NCBI GenBank assembly: GCA_963580455.1
Contig: OY756962.1
Span: 18,432,001 to 18,496,000, forward strand
From: Euonymus europaeus
Taxonomy: Eukaryota; Streptophyta; Magnoliopsida; Celastrales; Celastraceae
DNA length: 64,000 bases
Direction of reading: 5' to 3'
The notes below the pieces were generated by a model. The model ran no database searches and was not told where the DNA came from. It was given only the letters and a program-made list of their open reading frames with translations. Below are positions 22,628-32,439 of the stretch, piece by piece. A program made the position numbers and the translations under genes. Within the stretch, counting starts at the first letter, position 1; each line of letters begins with the position of its first letter.

Positions 22628-22895
22628 TCATTAGGATAATTATCCTCTCCACTAGTCAACAGACACTTGGCAGAGCTGTCAGCGGCATTGGAGCTTTGAC
22701 TCTTATTTCCGCGTCGGAGCGCCAACGCCAGAGAACACTCTCTGGCGGGCCTCTAGCTTACGTTTGTTCATTTGTATAGGACAACCGCCACAGAGAAGAT
22801 TGTCTTGACAGAGAGAAAGATCATTAAGCCGAGGAAGCCTTTGTTCGGACCTATACCGATACGTTTTTGTACTTTACAAGTTTGAGACGTTATCA
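22628..22895 (+). repeat. 5' LTR (268 bp), internally deleted
   Basis: It aligns with the 3' LTR at both ends (TCATTAGGATAATTATCC at the start, GAGACGTTATCA at the end) but lacks 277 bp, equivalent to 30908-31184 of the 3' copy. The junction lies at 22710/22711. The lost segment carries the TATATAAAG box. The first dinucleotide is TC instead of TG (TGATTAGG in the 3' copy), a point change in the terminus recognised by integrase. Confidence 0.88.
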
Positions 22896-22897
22896 GA

Positions 22898-22916
22898 TTG
22901 GCGCCTTCTGTGGGAA
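22898..22916 (+). promoter_or_regulatory. Primer-binding site
   Basis: TTGGCGCCTTCTGTGGGAA lies two bases inside the 5' LTR end. It corresponds to the site in the minus-strand relative at 9549-9567. Confidence 0.75.
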
Positions 22917-22942
22917 AGATCTTTCCATAACAAAAAAAAAAT

Positions 22943-24451
22943 ATGGTTCGAACCAGAGCTTTACAAGGAGAAGGCCAACAGGCTCCAGCAGCCACTATTA
23001 ACGCCGAGCAACAACCCCAACCACTGGTGCAGGATCAGATCGCCCAGTTGTTGCAACAGATGAATGTCTTCGCACAACGGTTGGACATGATTCAAGAGGC
23101 ACAGGGCCATCAACCTGTCCAAAATGAGAACATTTCTCAGGAGAAGAGAAATGAACATTCTCATTCGGACGAGTCAAGAAATCCCGATCTTCCAGGAACC
23201 TCGGTGACCACTGCTCGGAGGCCTCAACCCACTCATACTTACGAGGGAGACAGCAAGTTCATCGAGGGGGTAGTGGACCGAAAAATAGCTGCATTGCAAA
23301 GGCGCCCTTTTTTGGATACAATGGATTGGGACAGGAACTTAACTCCATTGACAACTGAGGTGCAACGTGCTCGGGTACCAGAGAGTTTTAAGGTCTCCAG
23401 CGTGAAAAAGTACAACGGGACGGGAGATACCCTTAACCATATCATCGGTTTCCAAACCATGATGGAGTTCCAACGAGCATCTCAGGAAGCTTGCTGCAAG
23501 ATCTTCCCAATCTCTCTTGTCGGTGTAGCAAGACGATGGTTTAGAGCTCTCCCACAGGGTTCTATTCATAGCTTTGACGACATCACCAACAAGTTCGTTG
23601 CTCATTTCGCGAGCTCAAGACCAGTCAAAAAGACCAATGCGACATTGGTGACTATCCGACAAAAGCCTCATGAGAGCTTAAGAGAATTTGTGACCCGATT
23701 CAACAGTGATTGTTTAGAGATACTAGACCTCCAACTAATCATAGCCATTACAGCCTTCACGACTAGAGTTCGTCACACAACATTGAAGCACTCCCTATCC
23801 AAGAAGCACCCGAAGAGCATTCCTGAGTTGCTCTCGAGGGTTGAAAAGTACATTACGGCAGATGAAATCATGACAGAACCACACATGACCGAACAATCCC
23901 CTAAAAGGTCCCCTCCGAGAAGAAAAAACGATTCTGGTCGATCAAACGAGAAAACAGCAGAGGGAAAAAGGTCATCCTCTCGAAAAGACGAACGGCCGAA
24001 GCAAATGCAATATGATTCTTATACTCCTCTCAACACCTCTTTGAAAAGAGTACTGAATGAGATATAGGATCGCGACATCGTCAAATGGCCTCCAAAGATG
24101 AAGTCAACTCCTGGGAGGAAAAAGAGTGATAAGTATTACAAATTCCATCGAGGTCCCGGACACGACACAGATGAATGTCGTCATCTGAAGGACGAAATAG
24201 AGAATCTAATTCAAAGAGGATACCTCAAAATTTTCACCAGCTCGGCAGGGGACAAACGAGAAAGAGAAGGAAGAAGAGACAACAGAAGAGATGAAAGAGA
24301 GGATGATAGGCGACAGAGGAGACGTCGAGATGAGTCTTCTCATCACAAAAATCGAGGAACAGCAGGCACCATAGGCATGATAGTCGGGGGGTTAGCCTCG
24401 GGAGGAGAAAGCTCATCGGGCAGGAGAGCATATGCTCGGACTGTGCATTAG
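22943..24451 (+). pseudogene. Gag, Tat-like
   Basis: Starts MVRTRALQGEGQQ, with a glutamine-rich N-terminus. Residues about 130-290 hold the Gag core (RVPESFKVSSVKKYNGTGD, RRWFRALPQGSIHSFDDI, LREFVTRFNSDCLEILD). A basic tail follows, then KYYKFHRGPGHDTDECRHLK, a zinc-knuckle-like segment, and a second basic region. A stop at 24065-24067 interrupts it with the frame otherwise unbroken. A second stop at 24449-24451 comes before protease in the same frame. Gag would build the particle and package RNA. Confidence 0.85.
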
Positions 24452-24886
24452 GTCTCGGAGAAGTCAAAGAAACCGAGAACAGAGGAAGAGAAGATAATAT
24501 TCTCGGAAAGAGACGGGGATGGTTTACACCAGCCCCATGACGATGCAATAGTCATTGAGGCGGTCATCGCTAACTACACGGTGAAGAAGATTTTGATTGA
24601 CAATGGGAGCACATCAGATGTTCTTTTCTATCACGCCTTCAAACAAATGAACCTCCCGAGGGAAAGCCTGAAGAAGTTTTCCTCACCCCTATACGGTTTC
24701 ACAGGAGAGCAAGTCGTCCCTGTCGGGGTGATCAATCTACCCATAACCTTAGGGGACTATCCGAGGTCAAAACTATTAATGGTGGAGCTTCTGGTCGTAG
24801 ACGTGAAGACCCCTTACATTGCATTGATTGGCCGACCACTACTTCACAAAGCCCGAGCGGTTGTCTCCACCTATTATTTAAGATGA
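24452..24886 (+). pseudogene. Aspartic protease domain
   Basis: In the gag frame: KILIDNGSTSDVLFYHAFKQ, with the DNGS active-site region, then YGFTGEQVVPVGV and ALIGRPLLHKARAVVSTYYL. It ends at a stop created by a one-base frameshift near 24883, where the sequence should run on into MKFPIDRG. It is close to the protease at 5292-5858. Confidence 0.85.
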
Positions 24887-25767
24887 AATTCCCCATCGAC
24901 CGAGGAGTAGGTGAAGTTCAAGGTGACCAAAAGCTCGCCTGTCAGATTTATGTTACAGACCTAAAAGAGAAGAAAAAGCCAGTCTCAATCCTAGAATTGT
25001 TGGATGATCACAACAACCAGACCTCGAAGCCCTTCCCCGCCGAACAGCTCATCACCATTTCCGTCGAGCAGGGGACGGAAAAGAGATTGTACTACGACTC
25101 CGAGCTTGATCAAGACTTGAGCGAAAGCTTGACAAGTCTTCTCCGAGAAAACATCAGCACATTCACATGGAGTGCAGACGAGATGCCTGGTATCAGCTCT
25201 GATGTTATCACCCACCATCTTAGCATAAAACCTGGCAGCCGACCAGTGAAACAAAAGAAGAGAAATTTTGCACAAGATAGGCAGGAGGCCATCAAAACAG
25301 AGGTCAACAAGCATCAAGCTGATGAGGAACACACCTAATTTATTACTCCTGAAGGTACGTACTGCTATCAAGTCATGCCTTTTGGACTGAAGAACGCAAG
25401 AGCCATCTACCAACGACTCGTTAACAAAATATTCTCCCCAATGCTCGGCAATACGGTTGAGGCGTATGTGGATGATATAGTTGTTAAAAGCAAGAAACCC
25501 GAGGATCACTTGGGCGACTTGCAGGAAGTATTTAATGTCTTAAACAAGTTTAGCATGAAGCTTGACCCGGAGAAATGTGCGTTTGGCGTTTCATCGGGTA
25601 AGTTCCTCGGTTTCCTCATCTCCAAACGAGGAATAGAGGTACACCCTGAAAAAGTATTGGCAATAATCAATATGCAAGCCCCGAGGAACAAGAAGGAGGT
25701 TCAACAGCTCACTGGGAGAACTGCAGCTTTAAGCCGTTTTCTTGCCAGATCAGGAGATCGGTGCTAA
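24883..25767 (+). pseudogene. Reverse transcriptase with an internal deletion
   Basis: Starts MKFPIDRGVGEVQGDQKLA. The linker ends with PVKQKKRNFAQDRQEAIKTE. At about 25311 the reading jumps from EVNK to HQADEEHT, skipping the early RT fingers and palm including motif A with the first catalytic aspartate. That block is still present in the minus-strand relative (LLSFLDAY). It continues with GTYCYQVMPFGLKNA and YVDDIVVKSKKPEDH. The YVDD pair is intact, but without motif A the enzyme cannot work. Stops lie at 25336 and 25765. Confidence 0.88.
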
Positions 25768-26706
25768 CATTTCTTTAACGTGCTCAAGCAAACGACAAAT
25801 TTTTAGTGGACTGAAGATTGTCAAGAAGCTTTTGAGGAATTAAAGTCTTACCTCAGTCAGCCTCCTCTACTAACTTCTCCGAAAGAGCGAGAACCATTAT
25901 TCCTTTATATAGCCACTATTGAGCACGCAGTGAGTGCAGTGCTCATAAGCGAGGAGGAGGATAAAATTCAGAAGCCAATATAGTACACAAGTAAAGTCCT
26001 CACTGAGACTGAGAAGATATACACTAGGGCAGAGAAGTTGGCCTTGGCACTGGTAACTGCGGCTAGGAAGTTGTGACCGTACTTTCAAGCCAATACGGTT
26101 ACAGTGTTGACCGACCAACCTCTTAAGAGCATACTCCAGAAACCGGATACGTCGGGAAGGCTTATTAAATGGTCAATCGAACTTAGCGAGTTTGATATCC
26201 ACTATGAGCCGAAGAAAGCCATCAAAGCTCAAGCCCTGGCAGACTTTATCACTGAGTGCCAACATCCTTTAGGGTAAGAGGCACCGCATGACCTATGGGA
26301 GCTATTTGTCGATGGTTCTTCAAACAAGGATGGGAGTGGAGCAGGAATTCTGCTTCTCGGGCCGGGGGGCTTGACTACTGAATACGCTCTTTGTTTCCAA
26401 TTCAAAGCTTCCAACAATGAGGCTGAGTATGAAGCGCTCCTAGTTGGGTTAAAGTTGGCAATTGAGCTAGAGGTGCGCAATCTGGTGATCAACAACGACT
26501 CTCAACTCATCATCGAACAAGTTCGTGGCGAGTACGAAGCGAGAGGCTCCAACATGATCAAGTATTTGGAGAAAGCTAAGGAACTAATGAGTGAAATCCC
26601 GAACGTCGAAATACGGAGAGTGCCCCGAGAAGAGAATCAGCAAGCCGACGTGCTAGCTCGACTAGCATTGGCCTCTAAAAAAGACAAGGGCTATCATCGA
26701 GATTAA
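25768..26706 (+). pseudogene. Two successive RNase H domains
   Basis: The first domain (about 25800-26130) reads WTEDCQEAFEELKSYLSQPP through TVTVLTDQPLKSILQKPD. The second (about 26290-26690) reads LWELFVDGSSNKDGSGAG, SNNEAEYEALLVGLKLAIE, INNDSQLIIEQVRGEYEA and QQADVLARLA. This is the archaeal-type RNase H arrangement with its D, E and D residues. A second RNase H is a mark of the plant Tat lineage. Stops at 25981, 26074 and 26275 break the reading, and the frame changes just after 26706. Confidence 0.85.
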
Positions 26707-27971
26707 CACGGAACCGTCTTGGATGGATCCTATACAAACCTTCCTCACAGATGGAGTGTTACCTGAGGATAAGAAAGAGGCTAGAAATCTCCGAGCAAGG
26801 GCTGCGAGGTATTCAATCATACAAGGAACGCTGTACAGAAGATCTTTCACGCTCCCTTATCTTAAGTGTCTTGCTCCACGGGAGTCCGAGTATGCTCTCC
26901 GAGAAGTGCATGAAGGAGTTTGTGGCAGCCATGCAGGAGCAAGGACCTTAGCTAACAAGGTCTTGCACTGTGGCTTATTGGCCGAAGATGAGAAAAGATG
27001 CCGAGGATTTGGTACATAAGTGTGACAAATGCCAGAGACATGCTAACATACCTCATCTCCCACCATCCGAAATGACTGTCATCGAGAACCCTTGTCCATT
27101 TGCTCAATGGGGGCTAGACCTATTGAGACCCTTTCCCCAGGCAATAGCCCAAAGGATGTTTCTCATAGTGGCAGTGGACTACTTTACAAAATAGGTTGAA
27201 GCCGAGCCTCTGGCAACCATCACCGACCACAAGGTAAAAGAATTCATATGGAGAGCCATCATCTGCAGATATGGTGTTTCTCGGATCCTCATTACTGATA
27301 ATGGTCGACAGTTTGTAAGTGCGAACATCCGAGAATTCTGCGAAGAGCTAGGCATCAACCTCAAAATCACTGTTGTAGCACATCCTCAAGCCAATGGCCA
27401 GGTGGAAGTAACCAACCGTATCATTCTCTAGGGACTAAAAACTCGTCTTGACCAAGCTAAGGGACTTTGGACCGAGCAGCTCCACAGTGTGCTCTGGTCA
27501 TACCGGACCACGCCAAGAACGTCAACGGGAGAAATGCCTTTCTCCCTAATGTTTGGATCAGAAGCCGTCATTCCAGTAGAGATTGGGGTCCCCACTCCCC
27601 GGATTGTTAACTTCAATGAGTCAGAGAACAACGACCTGCTCCTTAACAATCTGGACCTACTGGAAGAAGCTCGGGAGATTGCTCGGATCAGGACTGCAGC
27701 TTACAAGCAAAGGACAGCTCGTTACCACAACAAGAGAGTCCGAACAAGGAGATTCTCTGAGGGAGATTGGGTACTTAGAAAAGCTGCCGCAGTTGGAAAG
27801 CATCCTAGCAAGCTCGGGAAGACTTGGGAAGGCCCTTTTCGGGTTATCATGGTCATGCTGGATGGAACCTACAAGTTGGAAATCCCGAGAAACCAGGAGA
27901 GATGCGACCTGGGAATGCTGAAAACCTCCGAAGATACTACATTTAACTTTCTTTTGTCGGCATGTATTTAA
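26707..27971 (+). pseudogene. Integrase
   Basis: The zinc-binding part is split by a frameshift near 26970: REVHEGVCGSHAGARTLANK in one frame, DLVHKCDKCQRHANIPHLPP in the next. The catalytic core has D in GLDLLRPFPQ, D in ITDNGRQFVS and E in NGQVEVTNRII. Stops follow at 27192 and 27429. The C-terminal part (ARIRTAAYKQRTARYHNKRV, GDWVLRKAAAVGKHPSKLGK, WEGPFRVIMV) is uninterrupted to the stop at 27971. There is no recognisable chromodomain, as expected for Tat elements. Confidence 0.88.
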
Positions 27972-28438
27972 GAACCCCTTTTATTTTAACTACTCGTTCC
28001 CCACACGAGTCCTAGGACTTTTCTTATTTCAATGAAAGTAGCTCGTTCCCTTATCAAGATTCTCAGTACATTGCCTCAAAACATTACAACTTATTTTACC
28101 TAAGTTATAATGGCCGAGCATTATTCCAGGCTTCTCAAATTGCAGTGGACGAGAAGAGACTCGACATGTTACAACTCAATCCCATTGAGTTACAACAGCC
28201 AAGTGAAAACAAGTTTTGCTACGACCCAAAGCAGTCTAGGCCACAACAACTAAGTAGCTTTGCTCGAATCTATTACAGCTTAAAACATTTTAAGTTACAA
28301 TACCCGAGCATAAATGAAGGCAGCTTAATGAGAATCACAAAAGACGACAAGAAAAGAAACTTCATTGATAATTAAGTTATCTATATAGAAAGCAAGGAAA
28401 CCTTTCTAGAATAATAGTGGAACGATCTAAAAAATTAA
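27972..28438. other. Spacer between integrase and the antisense gene; no gene seen
   Basis: It contains a short plus-strand ORF (28145-28375) without recognisable features. It would hold the 3' ends of both convergent transcripts, but no clear polyadenylation signal stands out beyond general A-richness. Confidence 0.4.
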
Positions 28439-30490
28439 CTAGTTTTCTACATCAACTGGCTCCTCGGTGGTCAGGCGCTTCTCGGGCTCCTCGCCATGAG
28501 CAAGTTCAAGGGGAGCATTGTCTTCCATAGGAGCGAGAGGAACATCGGTGTCCATATACGCCTCGATGTCGTCCTCGTCGTCCCCATCCTCCTGAAGAAG
28601 GCGGATTTGCTAGTACGCCTCCTCCTTGACAACGTCCACGTCGTCCTTCCCGGCGAGGCCAGGACACATCTCGTCCATGATCTCCGAGCTCTGACCCTTG
28701 CTAGCAAGGAACCTTCGAGCTTCCTTGACAGCAGCCTAGAAGTAGAAAAACCCCTCTTGCTTAAGGGTGAACTTGAATTCCGTGGAGTCCCTGAACTCCT
28801 GAAGACCAGATTGGATACCACTCTCGAACATTTGGGCTCCCTCTGCTTCAGCGGCCGACCTTTGCTTCTCCAGCTCCTCCTCGGTCTCCTTCAGCTTAGT
28901 GGCCAAAAGAGCCTCAGACTCCTGGGCCTTCTCGAGATCCCTCTGAGAAAGCTGCAATGTCGTCTCAGTTCAACCTAGGGCCCCTTTGAGCAGGTAGATT
29001 TCCCGAGCAGTAGTATTCTTCTCGATCGTCGAGCTCCAGACATCGACAGAGAGTTTCCCAAGAAGGGAGGCCAGCTAAAATGAAACAAATTATAAAAGAA
29101 AACCGAACAAGAAGACTGGCAAAGCTAGGAAAAGTCAATACCTCCAAAAAATTCACAGCAGAGGCCTCCATTTTTTCCTTGGTAGACATCTCCTCCGCTC
29201 GCCGCTGATCCGAGGGGAGAGAGAGCTTCTCGAGCATTTCCAAGGCCACTTGAGAGTTGGCCACCGTGTCGGAAAGGCGAATGTTCCACTAGGGAGCGTG
29301 TACATCCCCCATTCAATGAGGTGAGGATGAGAAACGCGCCTCCGAGACACGAGAAGGAGAGCCAAGTGATCGCAAAGGTGGTGTGCAAATATACACCCCG
29401 CGTCCCCGACCTAGGTCTTTTCCTCGGCCAGGCTTCACGGGAATTCCCCCAGCTGGAAATTTCTTCCTCTTGCTCGGATCAGCCTCCCCAGAGGGTCTCC
29501 TTTTCTGGCCCAAAGCTGCTACCTTTTTCTGCATCTTCAAATACTCTGCAGTTGAAGACATATTTGAAAAATACAGCAACAAATTAACAAACAAATTAAG
29601 AGACAAAACAACTACATGGATAAACCGAGCAAGAGCAAGTCCCCACCTTGCATTGCTCGCTCGGACCTATGTGCCCTTGTAAAGTCTACAGCCCGGCACA
29701 CGAGGGGTATGGAAGGTTTGGTGAAAGGTTGTTTGAGGGTCAAATACCAATCAAGCTCCTCGTGAGAAAGTTGAGGCACACACTGAAACTTGCTGAATTT
29801 GGGAGGTGTCCACGAGGTCCTAAAAGGAAGAACCTCATTCTCACCCAAAGGCATCCGAACAAAAACATAGCTGGATTTCCAATGATGGTTGGAAGAAGAA
29901 TACTTAGGAGCCACTAGGCTCTTCTTAAACTTCAAGTAACATAACACAGGGTTCCTCGGTGCTCGGTATAGTGAAAAGATGTGCTGAAGAACATTCGAAG
30001 AAAAAGGAACACGGAGCTCGTCACAATAATGGAGTATTGTGCCGAGGAACACCCAAGAGTTAGAGGCTAAACAGGTAGGGCAGATATCAAACCAAGAAAA
30101 GAAGGAACATATTACCGAAGCCATAGGAATTCGACACCCATATGAAATAGCAGTAGTGGAAATGGCAAACTGCCCGTGTTGGGGATTGAAAGGAGAAACC
30201 CCCTCAGGCACCAACTTGCAGGGATAGGGAATACTGAACAGTTTGCGTTGGGCTTCCACCTCAGAGGCAGTAAGGCTACAACTTAGGTTTCTAGGCTCCC
30301 TAGTACCATCACCTGCTGCTCGGGCTTCCTATAGGAGAGCCTTGAACCCAGGAAGGGCGAAGAAGGGGCGTTCTGCTAGGGGAAGCCTAAGATTCATCCT
30401 AACAGGGGGAGAAGTAGAGGTAGATGGAGAATAACCTAAATCGACATTCTCTAACAAATTACCAACACTATCCGAGGAAGTGGAAGACAT
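28439..30490 (-). pseudogene. Antisense, intron-containing gene of the Tat-like element
   Basis: Read on the minus strand, a start at 30490 gives MSSTSSDSVGNLLENV. After a stop near 30330 comes a long stretch (30259-29650) with KLVPEGVSPFNP, ILHYCDELRVPFSSNVLQH and FVRMPLGENEVLPF. GT/AG introns fit at about 29649-29548 (phase 1 on both sides) and about 29140-29077 (phase 0). They join to exon 2 (EYLKMQKKVAALGQKRRPSG) and exon 3 (LASLLGKLSVDVW). Exon 3 includes a coiled-coil-like EKAQESEALLATKLKETEEE and an acidic tail ending DVEN at 28439. Frameshifts near 29290-29390 and stops near 28977 and 28736 disable it. Antisense ORFs of unknown role are known in Tat-lineage elements (for example the Grande type). 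Similarity to the plant 'putative gypsy type transposon' proteins is suspected, not checked. The function is unknown. Confidence 0.65.
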
Positions 30491-30824
30491 TTTCTCGTAC
30501 CTGAGAGCGAAGACGAGGGCGAGGAATAAATTACGCTCGGTAGGGGTGAGTTTGTTTGCTCGGAAATCTCTAAGCTCGAGGCTCTAAAAGCTATCAATAT
30601 GTGACCGTCGAAAGCGACGTCTTCACCGGTCAACTGTCCCGATCAGGAGTCCCTTGGCATTCTCTCATCACAAGAACCATTAGATTGCCCCAGATTCAAT
30701 CCAGGCCCTTCAATGTCTTGTTATTAATGCCGCCCTCGGGCAAGCCAATCCATAAAGACGACAGCTAAGACCAGACCTATCATAAGTCGTTCTAGAAGAC
30801 CAATCACAGGTCTGAGGGGGCCAA
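30491..30824. promoter_or_regulatory. Region upstream of the antisense gene, ending in the polypurine tract
   Basis: 334 bp between the antisense start and the 3' LTR, with no ORF of note. A purine run, GAGGGGG, at 30814-30820 shortly before the LTR is the likely polypurine tract for plus-strand DNA priming. Any antisense promoter would have to lie here or inside the LTR; I see no definite TATA box on the minus strand. Confidence 0.45.
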
Positions 30825-31369
30825 TGATTAGGATAATTATCCTCTCCACTAGTCAACAGACATGTGGTAGAGCTGTTAGCGGCATTGAAGCTTTGACTCT
30901 TCTTTCCATTGCTCGGTACTGAGATATGAAGTTGCTCTTCTCGTTGCCCATCTTCCGGAACAGTAACTCCTCTTGATAAAATAGTAATTCCTTCATTTGA
31001 CAAGGTATTATTCACCACCACTCGAATTCTATTAATGGAAGCCACCTTCACTATATAAAGGGGTTACCCCACAGGTAAAAGGGATCACTTCTTTTACTAC
31101 AGAACACTATTCACTCTCTCTCTCTTCCCAAGAACACCGAGCAGTGTTCTTCGAAGAGATTCTCTGTGCTAGCATCTGACTTAAGCGTCGGAGCGCCAAC
31201 ACTAGAGAACACTCTCTGGCGGGCCTCTAGCTTACGTTTGTTCATTTCAACAGGACAACCCCCACAGAGAAGACTGTCTTGACGAAGAGAAAGATCATTA
31301 AGCCGAGGAAGCCTTTGTTCGGACCTATACTGATACGTTTTTGTACTTTACAAGTTTGAGACGTTATCA
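30825..31369 (+). repeat. 3' LTR (545 bp)
   Basis: Starts TGATTAGGATAATTATCC and ends GAGACGTTATCA, followed by the TSD ATGAT. It retains the promoter segment that is lost from the 5' copy. Apart from that deletion the two LTRs differ at only a few percent of positions by eye. Confidence 0.9.
31052..31060 (+). promoter_or_regulatory. TATA box of the 3' LTR
   Basis: TATATAAAG lies in the part of the LTR missing from the 5' copy. Any surviving promoter of this family copy would read outward toward the Helitron region on the right. Confidence 0.6.
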
Positions 31370-31374
31370 ATGAT

Positions 31375-32439
31375 ATAAAATGCTTTTGTTTTTCAATAGA
31401 AAGTTTAATAAGACTGGTGTGTTTGGTAGGGATTAAGAAACAAGATAATTTCAACACCTACTCTTCGCAGCCACTTCTCCATCGGTCTCCCCCAGCCTTT
31501 CTCGCTCGAAAAGGTTTGTTTTGGTTACACCTCTCTTTGTTCAATCATTTTGCTCTTCTCAGCTTCATAATTGGTTTCGGAGGTTACCTTCTGTTGGTGG
31601 CCAAAATTTTTTAATTATCATTAGGCACACACATAGCTTTCTGCAGTCCCTCCTATGATCATGCAATTCTCTATGTTTTTTATTATTTATTACATATAAA
31701 CAAATCCTCAATTTTTTGATGAATATGACCAGTATTTGACTTCCTCAGCTGACCATTGTTCGTCACTGGGTTTTGCGTTAGTAAAACATTGTTCGTCTGC
31801 CTTTGTTATGTGTCCACAAATACAACAAAAAGGACTCATTCACTTTACCTTTACTTTGCGTATTGTTAGTTCTAAATTAGTGGTCAACAATTTAAAATTT
31901 TGTGCTTGGTATTGTGAGATAAATGCCTTCTCCTATGTACTAATCAAAGGTTATCATCTACAAGTCTTTGTTCATTGCCATATGTGTGTACATGGGTTTC
32001 TAAATCGCTTCTTTGATAAAATTGTAGCCTTGGTATTTAATCTGAAATAGGAACATATTCAACAACTGATCTTATAGTATCTTTGTGTTGGTTTTCGCTC
32101 TCACTTGGTGAGTTTTTAAAAAAATTTATAAACTCCTTTAAATTAAATTTCTATGTTTGTTTTTACATATTTTAACAAATCTTGCTTTCGTTTCAACTCA
32201 TTTGTCTTTGTTTAATTCCGGTTTGCAAGTTAGTCCAGTTATGTTCTTTGTTACCTTTCTCACATCTTGGAATGAAGCTTGTAATTCAAGATTTGTGTAA
32301 TTTTATTGTCTAAATCTTTCGTTCATAAACTACTGAAAAGTTTATATAGTTTGATATTCCTTTGGTTTATGTGTAAACTCATCATTGATATATGGTTCTC
32401 TAAAGTACTCTACCTTTAATTTATTATACAGTTTAAAGC
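31375..32439. other. AT-rich stretch upstream of the Helitron Rep region
   Basis: No recognised gene. It is probably the 5' non-coding part of the Helitron, whose first bases (expected TC preceded by A) I could not identify. That end may even lie left of the Tat-like element at 22628. Confidence 0.4.

Larger units (their letters stand above)
22628..31369 (+). mobile_element. Tat-like Ty3 (gypsy) retrotransposon with dual RNase H and an antisense gene
   Basis: Both LTRs, a primer-binding site, gag, protease, RT, RNase H, a second RNase H, integrase, an opposite-strand gene and a 3' LTR are present in the order of plant Tat-lineage elements. The perfect TSD shows that insertion was normal. gag and pol run largely in one frame. 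In-frame stops (for example 24065, 24449, 25336, 25765), a frameshift near 24883, two more near 26710-26970 and a deletion inside RT disable it. The element could be mobilised only in trans, and its 5' LTR has also lost its promoter segment. Confidence 0.92.
22623..31374. repeat. 5-bp target-site duplication ATGAT of the plus-strand Tat-like element
   Basis: ATGAT at 22623-22627 and 31370-31374 abuts the two LTR ends exactly. This fixes the element at 22628-31369. Confidence 0.85.

Noticed and set aside
28471..28978. Plus-strand 160-codon ORF and minus-strand serine/arginine-rich ORF
   Set aside because: Both are other-frame shadows of the antisense gene's last exon, whose coiled-coil frame is the credible one.
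31375..32439. A candidate Helitron 5' terminus (TC-start motifs)
   Set aside because: Several TC dinucleotides after A exist, but none matches a distinctive terminal sequence. Without a second copy the choice would be arbitrary.
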